This document shows, one piece after another, positions 1 through 11,423 of a stretch of DNA of 64,000 bases. Within the stretch, counting starts at the first letter, position 1; each line of letters starts with the position of its first letter. The translations under genes were made by a program, and so were the position numbers. This DNA comes from Chrysaora quinquecirrha (Eukaryota; Cnidaria; Scyphozoa; Semaeostomeae; Pelagiidae), in contig JACTAT010000010.1 in the NCBI GenBank assembly GCA_014526335.1, positions 343,901 through 407,900 of the forward strand, read 5' to 3'. A model generated the notes under the pieces. That model saw only the letters and a program-made list of their open reading frames with translations. It was not told where the DNA came from and made no database searches.

Positions 1-420
1 GACTAGTAGAAGAAAAATTCATATTGTGCGTATGGTAACCCCTGGATAGAAGATAATCAATAAGAGTACTTGATAAGTATAAGAAATCATGAAGAAGCAC
101 ACATTTAATACAAAAAAGGATAAGCCAATGCTACCTTATTACATGCAAATAAACAATGTACGTTATTAAGAGCCCAAAAAACTAAGCTGTGCATAAATGA
201 GGCCTGAATGTTCTTCGATTGTCAAGAAAGTATACAGGAAGGTATAAAGAAATACCCAGTGTAAGAAACCAGCTATATTTCATTGAGCCAGTGTTTTGTT
301 TGGCAGCTTAATTATACACATGGTTTATTTTCATGTAATTTATTCCCTGCATGGCCTTTGGCTTCTCATTTTTTCTTATTCTTGTGAAATAGGAGGTAAA
401 ATATAAAAAATTATACTTAC

Positions 421-3400
421 CTTCCAGCTTTGTGCAAACGAATGTAACCCTTATGCTCCTCAATCCACCTGTACATGGCATGCACATCCAAATTCTCCAA
501 CAGACTGGGCTTAAAATCCCGATATACAGCTAATTTTCGATTAGGCTGTTGGAGCATCACTTTGTGTTTCAGCAACTCCATGACTACCTTCTTCAAATCG
601 CCATCGGTGGTAGAAGTGACATGTTTTCCAGAACGCTTTATAACTTCACAACTTGCATCAAAATTATCCATGATCTTTTTGCTGACAGACAATGCTTTGC
701 AGAAACGATCAATAACTTTAGAATTTGTTGAGTTAGGTCCCAACTTTTTGACAACATTCTTCAGCAAGTTGTTATAATGTTCAAGAGCCATGTCGAGTGG
801 AATGTTCCCACCATATCCAATTTTGTTCTTACTGAATCGGTTCCAGATTAGGCGATGTGCATCTCTGGGTGATAAGAGAGCATTTATCTGGCATAACAGG
901 TAGAGTGCTTCCAAAGCATATTTTTTGCTATGTGGCCAATCTTGTTTCAGAAACAGCAACATGAATTTCCAACAACGCACCACACGCAAGCCATCACCTT
1001 CTGAAACACCATCAAAGAAATTCATGATTACCATACCAATATCCAGTAGTGAACATTGGTAAGCAAACAAATCATCCTCCGACTGTTTATTACTGCTGAG
1101 GGCTGAAGTTTCGCCATGAAGCCCATGCATCTTTTCATGTTCCAGCCTTCTTTTCCCATCTGCCTGAAAGGTTTTACTGCAACCCTTTCCTCGGCATATG
1201 AATCTTCCATCTGCATCCTTTTTGTTACTGTCACGTAACCAGTCTTCATATTCTTGGCGTTTGATTATCTCCTCATGCTGTCCCTGCCTGATAATGAATT
1301 GATCGACAACTTCAGCAGTTACATTCTGGAGATATTCTTTCTTCTCGACAGTTGTCATCTTGTCGATCCGACTAAGACTAGGTACTTCATCTGGAGATTC
1401 AATACCGAGTACTTGACAGAAGCATGCAATAACTCTTGCTTGGACTTCCATAAGAAAGAACTTCTTACAACCACTGTAGCTTTTGCTGACATCAGAATTC
1501 ACATTCCTGCGGTTTACAAAGACTTTGTCGGAAAACATAGTACACTTCTCTGCAATGGCCTTCGGATTGTATAGATTGTCGAATGCAAGCTGAAAAAGAT
1601 TAATCGTTATCAAAAAATACAGTTACGAAAATCAATGTCATGCTTCAGAATGTAGCCTGCGTTTAGACTCAAACTGATTAAACAAGTCTGAGCACAGGCT
1701 ATCAGAGCTACATTTGCAACAAGGAAAAATTGTTTTGCTGTAAACAAAAATGGATGTCTCTAGCAAACTCCAACTCTGTGTTGCGAAATCCAAATTGAAA
1801 AAGTAAATAAAGCCACAAAAAATCAGTTATCAGCTGCAATAAGAACCGAACAGTTGATACAGATAACGATGGATGTAGTACATCTTTCTGTCAAACATAC
1901 CTGTAGGAACTTCATTCCTCCATGAAAATCTGCAATTTCCAAATGCAAGCCAGCAAGTTTTTCTTTGTCAGTGAAACCATTCTCCAACTGAAGAAGTGTA
2001 CTTACACCACGTTCAACTGTCAACTGGTCACCAACAATGGCTTGTTCACCATAAAAATGGATATCTTCGACAGCAAAAGGGGACGTAATTGTGCAGATGA
2101 GTCATGACTTCCTGCATACCACTGGCATCGTTTTCATCATGATAGATCATTTCAGCGAAAATCTAAATAGAAATTGAGAAAGTCAGGCCAAAGAATGTAT
2201 TGGTTTATAGAATTTATTGGTTTTTAAAACAGCATTTTTAACAATGAAATAATTATATATATTAATATATAATTCCACACTCTGACGAGTACATTAGTTT
2301 GAATGGCCTTAGTGTGCTGGAAGGCATCTGCCTTTTCTAAATATTCAATCTATATATATACATATTTACACAGAGGTAGACTCAGAAAAGAAACAAATCT
2401 TCGTTTTTACTCCAAGTTTAACCCATTCATGCGATCATCAGACATTATTAATTTCGAAGTGCCCACATGAAAACAAATATTACTTATGCAACTTTAGAAC
2501 AATTAACACCTCCAAAGAACAGTCATTGTAAGCCCCTAGCAAGTAAATCTAATAAATAAATTGTTCAGTGTAGTAGAATCAGTTGTCTGATGATCGCATG
2601 AATGCGTGAAACTCGGAGTAACACAAAGATTGCTTTCTTTTCTGAGTCTACCTCTTTGTAGATCGCTCTGCGAATGGCATAGAACACTTTTTATCCAGCA
2701 TAGACAAACGAAACGTATATACATATTTATATATTTGTCACCTATGGCAGCCATTCGTGCTCACTGAAATTGCCGAGTGACTCTGTAAGTTTCACAGCCC
2801 AAGACTCTCTTATATATAACATCTTCACACAGCATATGTACATGATTGTCCAACCTTTTCATCAGATACATGTTTGCTAGTTCTGCTAAGTGCGATCAGT
2901 TTAACAAATTGTAAATTAAAGTTAAGTTTAAAAAAGTCAGTAAATAAAATGTTGATTGTTCTACTTACTGTGTCTGTAGGCTGGCATGTTTTTGATGAAT
3001 ATTGGTGCTTAATATGATGAACAGCTACTGATTCTAGTGAAGAGAATGCTTTAATGTGTTTCACTGCCATGCGAGCACAAAGAGTGATGTAATCATTTCT
3101 TTGATAAACATGATCCACTCTGTTTGGAAGACACACTGCATTATCCATTTCTGTTAGCTTGCTTATGTCTGGCTTTGTACAAGGAAGATCATTACCAGAT
3201 ATTCGATTTTCGGTGATCATGAGACCAACCCAGTTAACAATTGAATTCTGATGCTCCTCCGTCATGTTATGGGGATGTGCAGTGTAATTGAAGTTGTCTA
3301 TCACCAACTTGCGTCCAGAACTTTGAGCACTCTGTCCTCTGTCACCACTGCTCAGGCACAGTCCGTCTGCCTTAACTTTGTCGTTGATATGCTGCAAATG

Positions 3401-4815
3401 CTTCTCACCATATTCATCCAGCTTCTTGTACAGATAGGTATGAGATACACCTAATCTCAGAGACCCAAGTCTAAGAAGAGTTGCCTGATAACAAAAGGGG
3501 GTCTGTCATTAGCACCATTTTTACAATATTCAAATGCGAGTATGTGTTACAGTCATGAGCAAATTTTATATCTGTGCACACATATAAACCAATTAAACGA
3601 CACAAAGTAACATAAATATACACATACTGTACATACACAAACAAAGAACATGCTCTTTACAAGGACTATGTGGAAAAACTACTAATTAGTTTGATGTTTA
3701 GCTTAAATTATATACTCACCATGAAGCCAGAGTGTTGCAACATCAATGAAATGATGAGTTGAACTGCAGTCATATGTCTTGATCTATTCTTCAAGCAGAC
3801 GGCTGCTGCCATACAAACGGCAGGTGTGAAGAAAACATCTGTGCTCTTTGTTTTGGATCTACGCCAACTAACTGCCATCAGTACTGATCGAGTCAGAGGT
3901 GCTCTCACACTGAGCTCAGCATCGAATTCTTCTAGGTTGAACCTGGTTATGTCTTCCTTGCTTGTTAAACGAAGACAGCTTGGCTTCAGGGAGGTTCGTT
4001 TCTTTTCTGGGCAGTGCTCTAAAATTTTCATGGCTCGTTTAGAGTTGTCAGGCTTTTCTTTCAATTGACAAAGCTGCTGGCATTCCTTGTCGATCTCTTT
4101 CAGAAAAATTTCTACAAAGAAACCACGCAATTTCTGATGTTTCCAAACAGAAGTAGCTATTTGCTTGTAGGTTCCCCCTCTGCATAGCATTGCACCAACT
4201 GCTGTAAGATCATCTGGAAGCTGTTTTTGTTTTGTAACAGACGACCAAACAACCGTTACAGATGCCCTTGTTTTGCAGTCATCAACCTGAGGATCAGATT
4301 TGTTTCTTTTAGCTGGTGTGCTAGCAGATATAGGGTGGGCCATTCTTCTTGTGGTTGCAACTGAATCGTGCTCTTTTACTACAGTAACCCTCTTTGCAGG
4401 TGTAGCAATAACTTGGCTTTGACTCACAATTGGACTCAATGGCACAAGTGTTCTATCAATGATATCCTCTGGTACAAATGGGTGCTTCACACTGGCAGAA
4501 TCAGAATGCTCTTCTTCAAAAGCCAGCAGTCTTTTCGCGGTCGTAGATTTAACAGAAATCCCTCCTTTCATTGCCCCAGATGTGTATTTCTGCTCTATCT
4601 CTGCTTCTATTTCTTCCACTTTCAAGCGAGCAGTGTGCAATTGTTTCAACTGCTCTGCAAACGTAGGAATTCTCGACGGTAGTAGGCCGTATTTCGACAA
4701 CGAAGTTCAGGCGCTGTAAAGCTTTCCTGACATCGAAGTGGCCCTTTCCATCCACTAAATTAAAGTCCCAAGACTGTTTTTTTGTGAACTCAGTGGAACA
4801 AATAACGCACGACAT
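421..4815 (-). pseudogene. DUF6589-type multi-exon gene, two frame breaks, 3' end outside window
   Basis: Four exons read on the minus strand: 4815-3720, 3484-2969, 2162-1901 and 1589-421. All have AG acceptors and GT donors (GTGAGT, GTAAGT, GTATGT, GTAAGT) with matching phase, and coding should continue left of the window. The N-terminus MSCVICSTEF plus a later YVCR suggests a four-cysteine zinc-binding head. A Lys/Ser-rich linker follows, then a block with DNFNYTAHP, a C2H2-like finger (CRGKGC then H-x3-H, about 1140-1205) and a helical C-terminus with MNFFDGVSEGDG. I recognise the expanded cnidarian family usually labelled DUF6589, probably of mobile origin; its biochemical role is unknown. 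Exon 1 (1,096 bp) and exon 3 (262 bp) are each one base over a multiple of three, and the frame slips near 4650 and in the A4G4 run at 2075-2082. This is either a young pseudogene or an assembly with homopolymer errors. The splice structure is firm; the family name is less so. Confidence 0.72.
2370..2662. repeat. Hairpin MITE-like inverted repeat in intron 2
   Basis: Arms of about 78 bp (2370-2447 and 2584-2662) are near-perfect reverse complements. Both contain AGGTAGACTCAGAAAAGAAA and CATTCATGCGATCATCAGACA-type sequence, around a loop of about 135 bp. The repeat lies wholly inside the second intron of the DUF6589-type gene. No clear target duplication was found, so the superfamily is open. 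Confidence 0.7.
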
Positions 4816-4984
4816 GACTTACTTTATTATTTTTCACAAGTATCTAGCAGGACACCAAGCTACATAAGCCACGCCACAAGGAAATGAACAGGCCGAGCGG
4901 AGCGTTCACCGCATGGACTTCCATCGAGCAACGCAGCGTTTAAAATGAAAACGAGATTGCTGAGTCAGCAGAACAAGCTTTTGG

Positions 4985-5041
4985 ACGTAGTTGCGCAGAC
5001 TCTACTGATTTGATCAGTTTGAGTCTGGGCGCAGGCTAAGA
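4985..5041. repeat. Short palindromic repeat, second copy at 1655-1705
   Basis: The stretch contains GCGCAGACTCTACTGATTTG followed by its near reverse complement ATCAGTTTGAGTCTGGGCGC. A related copy in opposite orientation lies at about 1655-1705 (TAGCCTGCG, AGACTCAAACTGAT, ACAGGCTA), in the intron of the neighbouring gene. These look like a very short foldback element; nothing else is evident. Confidence 0.5.
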
Positions 5042-5104
5042 AAGCTAAGCCTAAAAGTTCTGATTTGAGAAAAACTTTGTTGAAGAAACTGTTGAAGAAG
5101 AAAT

Positions 5105-5985
5105 TGACAGAATGAGCATAAAGACAGAATATTCTGAATGTCCTAGTGAAAGTTTAGATTTATTCTGCCAACCAATAATTCAAAATGATGTCAAGTCTTT
5201 TAAGTATGTGGAATAATTTCCACAAACTGCTGCCCTCAATGCCTCAAAACAAACTGTTGTGTTTGACATTCCTGCTCAGCCTGATCACATGATTGACTTG
5301 AATCATTCTTATTTCGTCTCAACTCTTGCCATTGAAAAAGCAGATCGAAATGATATTGGAAAAACCACTACAGAATTTGTAGGGGTGATAAATAATATTG
5401 GTCTATCCATGTGGAAGCAGATAGAGTTGGTTTTGAATGACACTCCCGTCACAGAAGCAAATGGAATTTATGCCTACCAATCTTACCTGGAAACAATTCT
5501 AACGTTTGATGAAACCAGAGCTAAAATCTATTTGAAAATGACAAACTGGGTCAGTGATACGATTGGCAAACAAGGTACTGGTTTTCCAACGAATGCAGCG
5601 ACAAAAATCTTGGTTTCTTGTCTTGCTTCTAGCGAATGCAAGATCTGTACAATTTGACGAGAGTGAAAAAGTTAAAGTGTTAACAAAGCCTCGTTAACAT
5701 TTGCAATCAAAGCAAATAATTGCTGCTTGGCGTTTGTCTTCAATGGCGATTGAGTCCAAACAGCAATGTGTTTTGTTTGATGAGGAAAACTGGAAACACT
5801 TCAGGCTTTGTACATTTTCAAAGTGAAACTGGTGCTCCGTCACATATATATTAAAGATGATGTATTGAAAGGAATAGAAAGAACTCTGATGAAAACTAAT
5901 GCAATTTACCCAGCCTGTCCACCTCACATAGCAAGCTATTCGATCAATACCGCAACAACCAGCTGGGTTCAAGACAATGGGCTAT
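5105..5985 (+). pseudogene. Polinton/adinto-like capsid-type protein fragment (F54H12.2-like)
   Basis: An open stretch at 5259-5657 (132 codons) contains MIDLNHSYF, SMWKQIELVLN and YAYQSYLETILTF. These match the protein family annotated as F54H12.2-like, which I associate with hexon-type capsid proteins of Polinton/Maverick and adinto-like elements. Upstream the same frame runs back to about 5150 across one stop. Downstream, after frame loss near 5657, homologous coding resumes at 5808-5985 (VKLVLRHIYIKDDVL) and ends abruptly at a MITE terminus (5980). It is a decayed plus-strand copy and not functional. With the polymerase relic at 8.7-10.4 kb it implies one old viral-type element. Family placement is from recognition, not a search. 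Confidence 0.62.
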
Positions 5986-6290
5986 CTCTAAAACATGGAG
6001 TGTGGAATTATGGAGTGGAATGGTGGAGTGAAATGATTTATATGGAATACGCTTATTTAAGGATGTTTTGCAATAAAAAATACATCAAAATGCTTCTTGT
6101 AGTCTTCCGAACCTATTTAAGTCATAATTTTGCTAAAATTTACTAACAATTTCATGAAATTACCATCGGGATCAAAACGAATGAAGCTATACAGCTTCCA
6201 GACGCGAGTTTTTTGATGAAAAATCTGTAAAACATGGACTGCTGGATTGGAGTGGAATGGTCAGCTGGAATGTGAAAATTAAGGGACATA
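5980..6290. mobile_element. Decayed MITE-like insert with the GGCTATCT terminus
   Basis: Starts GGCTATCTCTAAAACATGGA, then GGAGTG/GGAATG-rich low-complexity sequence. A second head-like copy (ATCTGTAAAACATGGA) in the same direction lies near 6222. The first 15 bases match the terminus of the 9.75-kb MULE at 12431 and of the MITE at 48338. The right end and target duplication cannot be recognised, so the boundary is approximate. Confidence 0.5.
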
Positions 6291-7339
6291 TGTTGACAAA
6301 AAATGTAACAAATTTTATACCAAAATCTTTCTTTTGGTCTTCTGAATTGAAATGACAGGAAACTTTATATCAATATTTTTGAAATGAACGTCTTTTTGAG
6401 TATCAATAAAACCCTGCCTTCTGGCACCTTCCTTCAATATTCAAGATTGCAGACAGTGGATGAAAGTCGAGCCGCCGGGCAGACATGTTGCAATTATCTC
6501 ATTCATGTAAATAAGAAGTCTTGCCAACACTTGCCAATGTAGCGTTTTCGACGGAGGGTTCGTACAGGGTCGCACAACAAAGGCTAACTCAGGTTGGAAT
6601 GCTTTGAATATTTATGTTGCATCACGAAAATAATCGAGAACAATTTCTTGCACATGAACTCGATCCTATTGAAATACAAAAGCTTTTTTTCTGTGACACG
6701 GGAAACTGATGCAGGGAATCGGTTTTGTGAACCTCGGACTAAAATATCAAAGGTTTATTCAGTAGATCCCTAGAATAAAAATCCTTTTCTAGCCCAAATA
6801 CAGACTTATTACAGTACATGATTCCCAATTACAGAATCAAAGTGAGACTAAAACCAAATTGAGATCGCCCAACCAGATTGGAAAGTTTGCAAAATGAGCG
6901 GCTGAGATCAATTTAGGGTTATTTTTGCTGTGGTTGTAGTCTCCTAGGAACGTTCACAGTGGGTGCAGGATGTGCATAAGCGATTTCACTGTTTCACGCG
7001 ATTTTCAAAGTAAGACTTTAGAACCTAAGACTATTGATTGGCAGAGCTTTGCTAATAAATGCATTACGAATTACTCTTTGAAATAAGCTGATAAATCAAC
7101 ATAATACAACTTTCAACTTTAAAAATTGTGCGGCTGTAGCTGCGGCTGAGGAAATTTTGAGAAAATATGCAGCTATAGCTGCGGCCGAAATCTCGAGTGA
7201 GCGGCTGTTTTACTTGCAAACTTTCCAATCTGGGCCCAAACTAACCCCCAAGGCCTCGTGGTTTTTGATGAGCAACAATCACCGTCACACATACCAACCA
7301 ATGTACAAACTTCTTCCAGTGTTCAAAGTGAGTACGTCA
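6291..7339. other. No gene recognised
   Basis: AT-rich sequence with no supported coding region, RNA gene or clear repeat boundary. A short GCGGCTG/GCTGCGGC-rich patch lies at 7128-7210 and resembles the interior of the MITE at 51725-52182. Confidence 0.4.
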
Positions 7340-8640
7340 AGGATGCCCACTAAGCCCGACACTCTTTAACCTTTTTATAAACGACCTTGTTGATGAACTT
7401 AACGAAAGTAATCCTTCACCACTAAGCCTAGGACACGAACCTATGCTGATGATCTCATTATTCTCTCTTCCTCACACGATGGACTACAGAAGTGCCTCAG
7501 CAGCTTGACTTATTATTGTAATAACTGGAAACTTGAAGTGAATTTAGATAAATCCAAATGCATGACCTTTTATAAAAATAGCACAAAATGTAAACGAATT
7601 TTATATTAATAATACCCCCCTTCACAATGTAGCAGAATTCACATACCTTAGTATAATCTTAAATGCTGCCTGTAACTTTAAAGAAACCCTGAATATTCTA
7701 AGCTCTAAAGAAAACTGTGCTCTATTAGCCTTAAACAATAGATTCAAAATAAGACACCTTACAGTCCAAATAGCAGTAAAACTTTTTGAATCAATTATTT
7801 CCCTGATCCTTCTTTATGGCTCTAAAGTTTGGGGACATTATCTAAACAAGAAACAAGATGAATGGGACAAGTGTGAAATTGAGAAAGTACACACCCAGTT
7901 TCTTAAGCGCATTCTAGGAGTGAACAGGTCTACAACAAATGCCTTGGTTTGTGGTGAAAAGTCTTACACCAATGAACTAACTAACGTTTTGAAAAAAATG
8001 GACTAGCCATAGACTCTACTACATCTCTATAAAAAAACACAAAAGGAGCTTACACAACTATACCATCTATACTGGCGATCATATATTAATGACTATTTAA
8101 AAGCCCTTTCATATAAAACTTACAAATCCCACATAGAGCTTGAAAAATATCTCTACCTAGTTCCTAGCCGAAAAGATAGAAGAATTCTCTCAAAATTAAG
8201 GCTTAGTGACCATTCTTTAGAGATAGAAAAAGGAAGATATATAAAACCCCCTATTGAAAGAAATAAAAGATTTTGCAGATACTGCAGCAAGAAAATGGAA
8301 AACGAACCACATAATATCTTGTGTAAATTTTAATGCAGAACGTGAAATTTTCTTCAAAAAGTTGATAATGTATACCCTAACTTTAAATCTATTCCTACAA
8401 TTGAACAAAAATTAATCTACCTTATGACAAGTGAAAATGAGATTCTATTGCATGACCTATGTGAGTTTCTATCAACAATATATGAAAAAAGATAAAATTT
8501 TTGATGAATTAATTGTAACTTATGGAATTTGAACAAATTCATTATAATAATTTTTTTTTCTTTTTATTATATTTTTCTGTATTCTTCATTATATATTAAC
8601 TAATTATTCATTATTATCCTTGTAACTTGTTTTGTTGTAA
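7340..8640 (+). pseudogene. LINE reverse-transcriptase C-terminal fragment and 3' end
   Basis: Conceptual reading, with frame changes, shows a non-LTR reverse transcriptase: a TLFNLFINDLVDEL block near 7360, an intact YADD catalytic box at about 7443, then YCNNWKLEVNLDKSKCM and the thumb region to about 7980. A C-terminal CxxC...H...C finger (RFCRYCSKKMENEPHNILC, about 8270-8325) precedes LCEFLSTIYEKR and a stop near 8492. A 3' AT-rich tail follows to about 8640. Stops and shifts around 7430, 7570 and 8003 show it is dead, and the 5' part is absent. It separates the two Polinton-like relics. The clade is not certain. Confidence 0.7.
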
Positions 8641-8689
8641 CCAGTAGACCATGTATCCTATGATATTGTGTCGAAATAAAAAAATGATC

Positions 8690-10415
8690 TCAATCCAACA
8701 AATTTTTCATTCCCACACCACCAAGCTCGTCTTTCATTTTGCCGATGACTTTCTTGTTTCTTGCAGAGTTTGCAGAGTAATTTGGATGTTCTTTATCATA
8801 ATTGCTTTAATCAAATCCATCTTGGTGATATTTCAACACTTTTTCGACTTCATCTTAGACATTGATTTGTCGTAGATGAAACTGTCAGTGTCCATGTAGC
8901 ATAGCTGCAGATTTTGAAGGTTTGGCTTTGCAAAGTTGTAGTGGAAATCGTACATCAATGTCTTGCTGACTTTCAATTTGCTGGAACCAATATACTTTGG
9001 TTTGTTGAATGTAACTTTTCCCATCTTTTTCTCCACCAAAAGCGTGTCTTCGTTGATTTCAATTACTCCATAAAAGTTCGGATTTCGTACCCATCTTCTC
9101 AGAACTATGCCATCGGTGCAAATTTCAAATCATCGATGATTTGTTACATTTTCCATCGTCTTCCCGAACACGGAATTATTCATCAGCTTGAACAAATCTG
9201 TTTCAAAGGCGTTTCTTGCTTCAGTTCTCTTCTTTGTGTTGAAATCAATGCACTCTTTCAGCCAACTGCTTTGCTCAAAACTCAATGATCTCATGAACTC
9301 TTTCAGCTTCAAACCCTAAGGGAGATACTCATTAACTTTCAATAAAAGGGGATCATGCCAATATTTTGGATTCGAAATCTTAAGCTTTTTCAATATTTTG
9401 GGTCTTTGAATGGCAACATGGACAAAAATTCTATATGTGGGGTCCACAAATATGAAGGAAGAATCGTGCCTTTTGGTGTGATTCATTGCAATGACCCATC
9501 CAACTGCCAAGAGCTTATAAATTAGGTGTCCAAAAATAAATAGCAATATTTGGGGTCTCCGAAACATTAAACTCAATATTGGGGTCCCTAAATCATTAGA
9601 CTCGGTATTTAGTGGTCTGCAAGGAAAAAGTGGCATGGATCCCCCATATTGAAAGTTAATGAGTCCCCCTCCTGGGCTTCAAACCCAATTCCAAACACTG
9701 CTTCAAATTGCTTTCATGAATGACGTATTCTTCTTTGTTGTACAGATTTGGTATCAGCTTTGGTGTTGATTTAAACTTTTTTCCAGGTGATAACGTCTCT
9801 TCTTGAACTTGGAAAGCGCTAACGGTAGATCTGCATGATGACCGTGTAACTCGACTGGATATTCCACATGGACTTTAGAATTTAACCAATATATTCATTG
9901 GATCTTGTCAGCAAAGCGTGGATGTTTGTGTTTCTGATTTCTTCTTGTGTAAACTGCTTGCAACCACCATACTGCATTGGCTGTGACATTCCCATCCGTA
10001 GAGATTGTTTGCATCCATATATCAGCGTGTTGTTTTCATTTAATTCGACATGGCGTTTCACTGCTATCGAGACACCTCCACAGATGCCATCTTCAATCAT
10101 AAGGAAAATGTCCTTCCTTTCTTCGGATAACAATTCCAGCGTCACACCAGTCATCTTCAGCATTGCATCCAAAGCCAGTGCAGGAGCAGTTAGATAATGC
10201 GCAGGATCAAGCTTGTAGAATTCCACACTTTGCTTTTGAATAATTCGAATATGTCAGCCCACATATGTCAGCCCACAACACATCAGTTTTCAGTTACAGT
10301 TCGTGATAATCTTGAAAGGCTGCCACACCCGTTGAGCATGTTCATAATCTTCATCGCTGATTTTTGAATCGCCGAGTTTGTTGTAAATGCTTCTTTCGGT
10401 GGTAGAAATTTTTCT
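8690..10415 (-). pseudogene. Decayed protein-primed type B DNA polymerase (Polinton/adinto-like)
   Basis: Several minus-strand segments give a family-B viral-type DNA polymerase. In coding order: ISDEDYEHAQRVW (about 10350), a palm block with YKLDPAHYLTAPALALDAML (about 10215), the motif A region (about 10010), FETDLFKLMNNSVFGKTMEN (about 9165-9225), the motif C YMDTDSF (about 8880) and a C-terminal KVIGKMKDELGG block (about 8740). It would replicate a linear element from a protein primer. It is broken by frame changes, by stops and by a 360-bp MITE at 9317-9676. Motif A sits in a different frame from its flanks. It is dead. The upstream edge at about 10415 abuts a LINE fragment. Confidence 0.78.
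9317..9676. mobile_element. 360-bp MITE inside the polymerase relic, 10-bp duplication
   Basis: The ends are imperfect inverted repeats of about 40 bp sharing ACTCATTAACTTTCAAT and GGGGATCATGCCA-type sequence. The element is flanked by CTTCAAACCC at 9307-9316 and again at 9677-9686, a 10-bp direct repeat typical of a MULE-type insertion. It interrupts the polymerase reading between the LMNNSVFGK block and the upstream segment. No coding capacity. Confidence 0.85.
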
Positions 10416-11423
10416 ACGCCAGGAGTGATATCCAATGCCCGGTGGCATAAATTGGTGTTGTCAGCATATATGAATACATTTGAACCTTGGACTGCCTGTG
10501 GGAGATCATTGATATAGATGAGAAAAGTAGAGGGCCAAGCATGAGCCTTGTGGCACTTTTCTTAAGCTTTCTAATAAGTTTCGTAAAGAGCCTCGATGTG
10601 ACAGGTAGGACTGATATTGGACAATAGTTCGATTTATCAGTCTTTTCGCCACCTTTGAAAATTGGGGTAACTCTAGCTACTTTCCATAAATTTGGAAACA
10701 GGCTTGTCTGGATAGACGCCAGGGAGTTTTCAATCAAAGGTAAGGCAAGTTTCAAAAAGTAGCTAGAGATATCATCAACCACAGAGCCCTTTGAATTTTT
10801 AATTTTGGCTAGCGCAGCTCGGATTTCACTAATTTCTATAGGCTTAAATGAAATGTATTCTTGTCTTTGTTGATCTCGTAGTCACCAGTTAGAATGGGAT
10901 TAGGGACAGGATCAAATTTATCCGCAAGCTCTTTGCCTATAGTGCAAAAGAAATTGTTCATTGTTTCTGAAATGTCTTTCTTAAGGAATGTTTCAATGCC
11001 AGATTCTTTGAGGCAGTCAATGTTACTAGACTTCGATCTTTTATTAAGAAGTTCATTACCTGCCTTCCATGAATCTTTCATGTTTCCTTTACAATCAGAA
11101 ATCTTATTGGTGAAATATAGCTTCTTAAGCTGGATGTTCATAGAATTCACTTTATTTCTAACCTGCTTATAGGAATCCATAAGATTTTAGATTTCCTCTT
11201 GGATGCAGCTTTTTTTAGCCTGTCTCTAGTGCGCATTAGTTCTTTCAGGTCCTTGTTTATCCAGGGGCAATAATTCTTCGAAACACGCATTTCAGTATAG
11301 GTGCATGTTTATTTATGGTCAAGGAGAACAAATGTGACCGATTGTTGACAATGTCATTAATATCGTCTGAATCAGTAGCCAAATGCTCCCAACATATATC
11401 CAAATGAATGGGGTGGAGAGACG
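10415..11423 (-). pseudogene. LINE ORF2 remnant (linker and reverse transcriptase), internally deleted
   Basis: Minus-strand readings show the linker upstream of a non-LTR reverse transcriptase (WINKDLKELMRTRDRLKKA near 11250, then MDSYKQVRNKVNSMN at 11180). After that come RT motifs VARVTPIFKGGEKTDKSNY and PISVLPVTSRLF (10600-10700). The reading then jumps directly to a GPLLF/IYINDLPQ block and a catalytic box reading YADN rather than YADD (about 10475). The RT centre, the C-terminus and any apurinic endonuclease domain are missing. It lies immediately downstream of the esterase ORF1, so both are one CR1-like element with large deletions. Confidence 0.75.
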
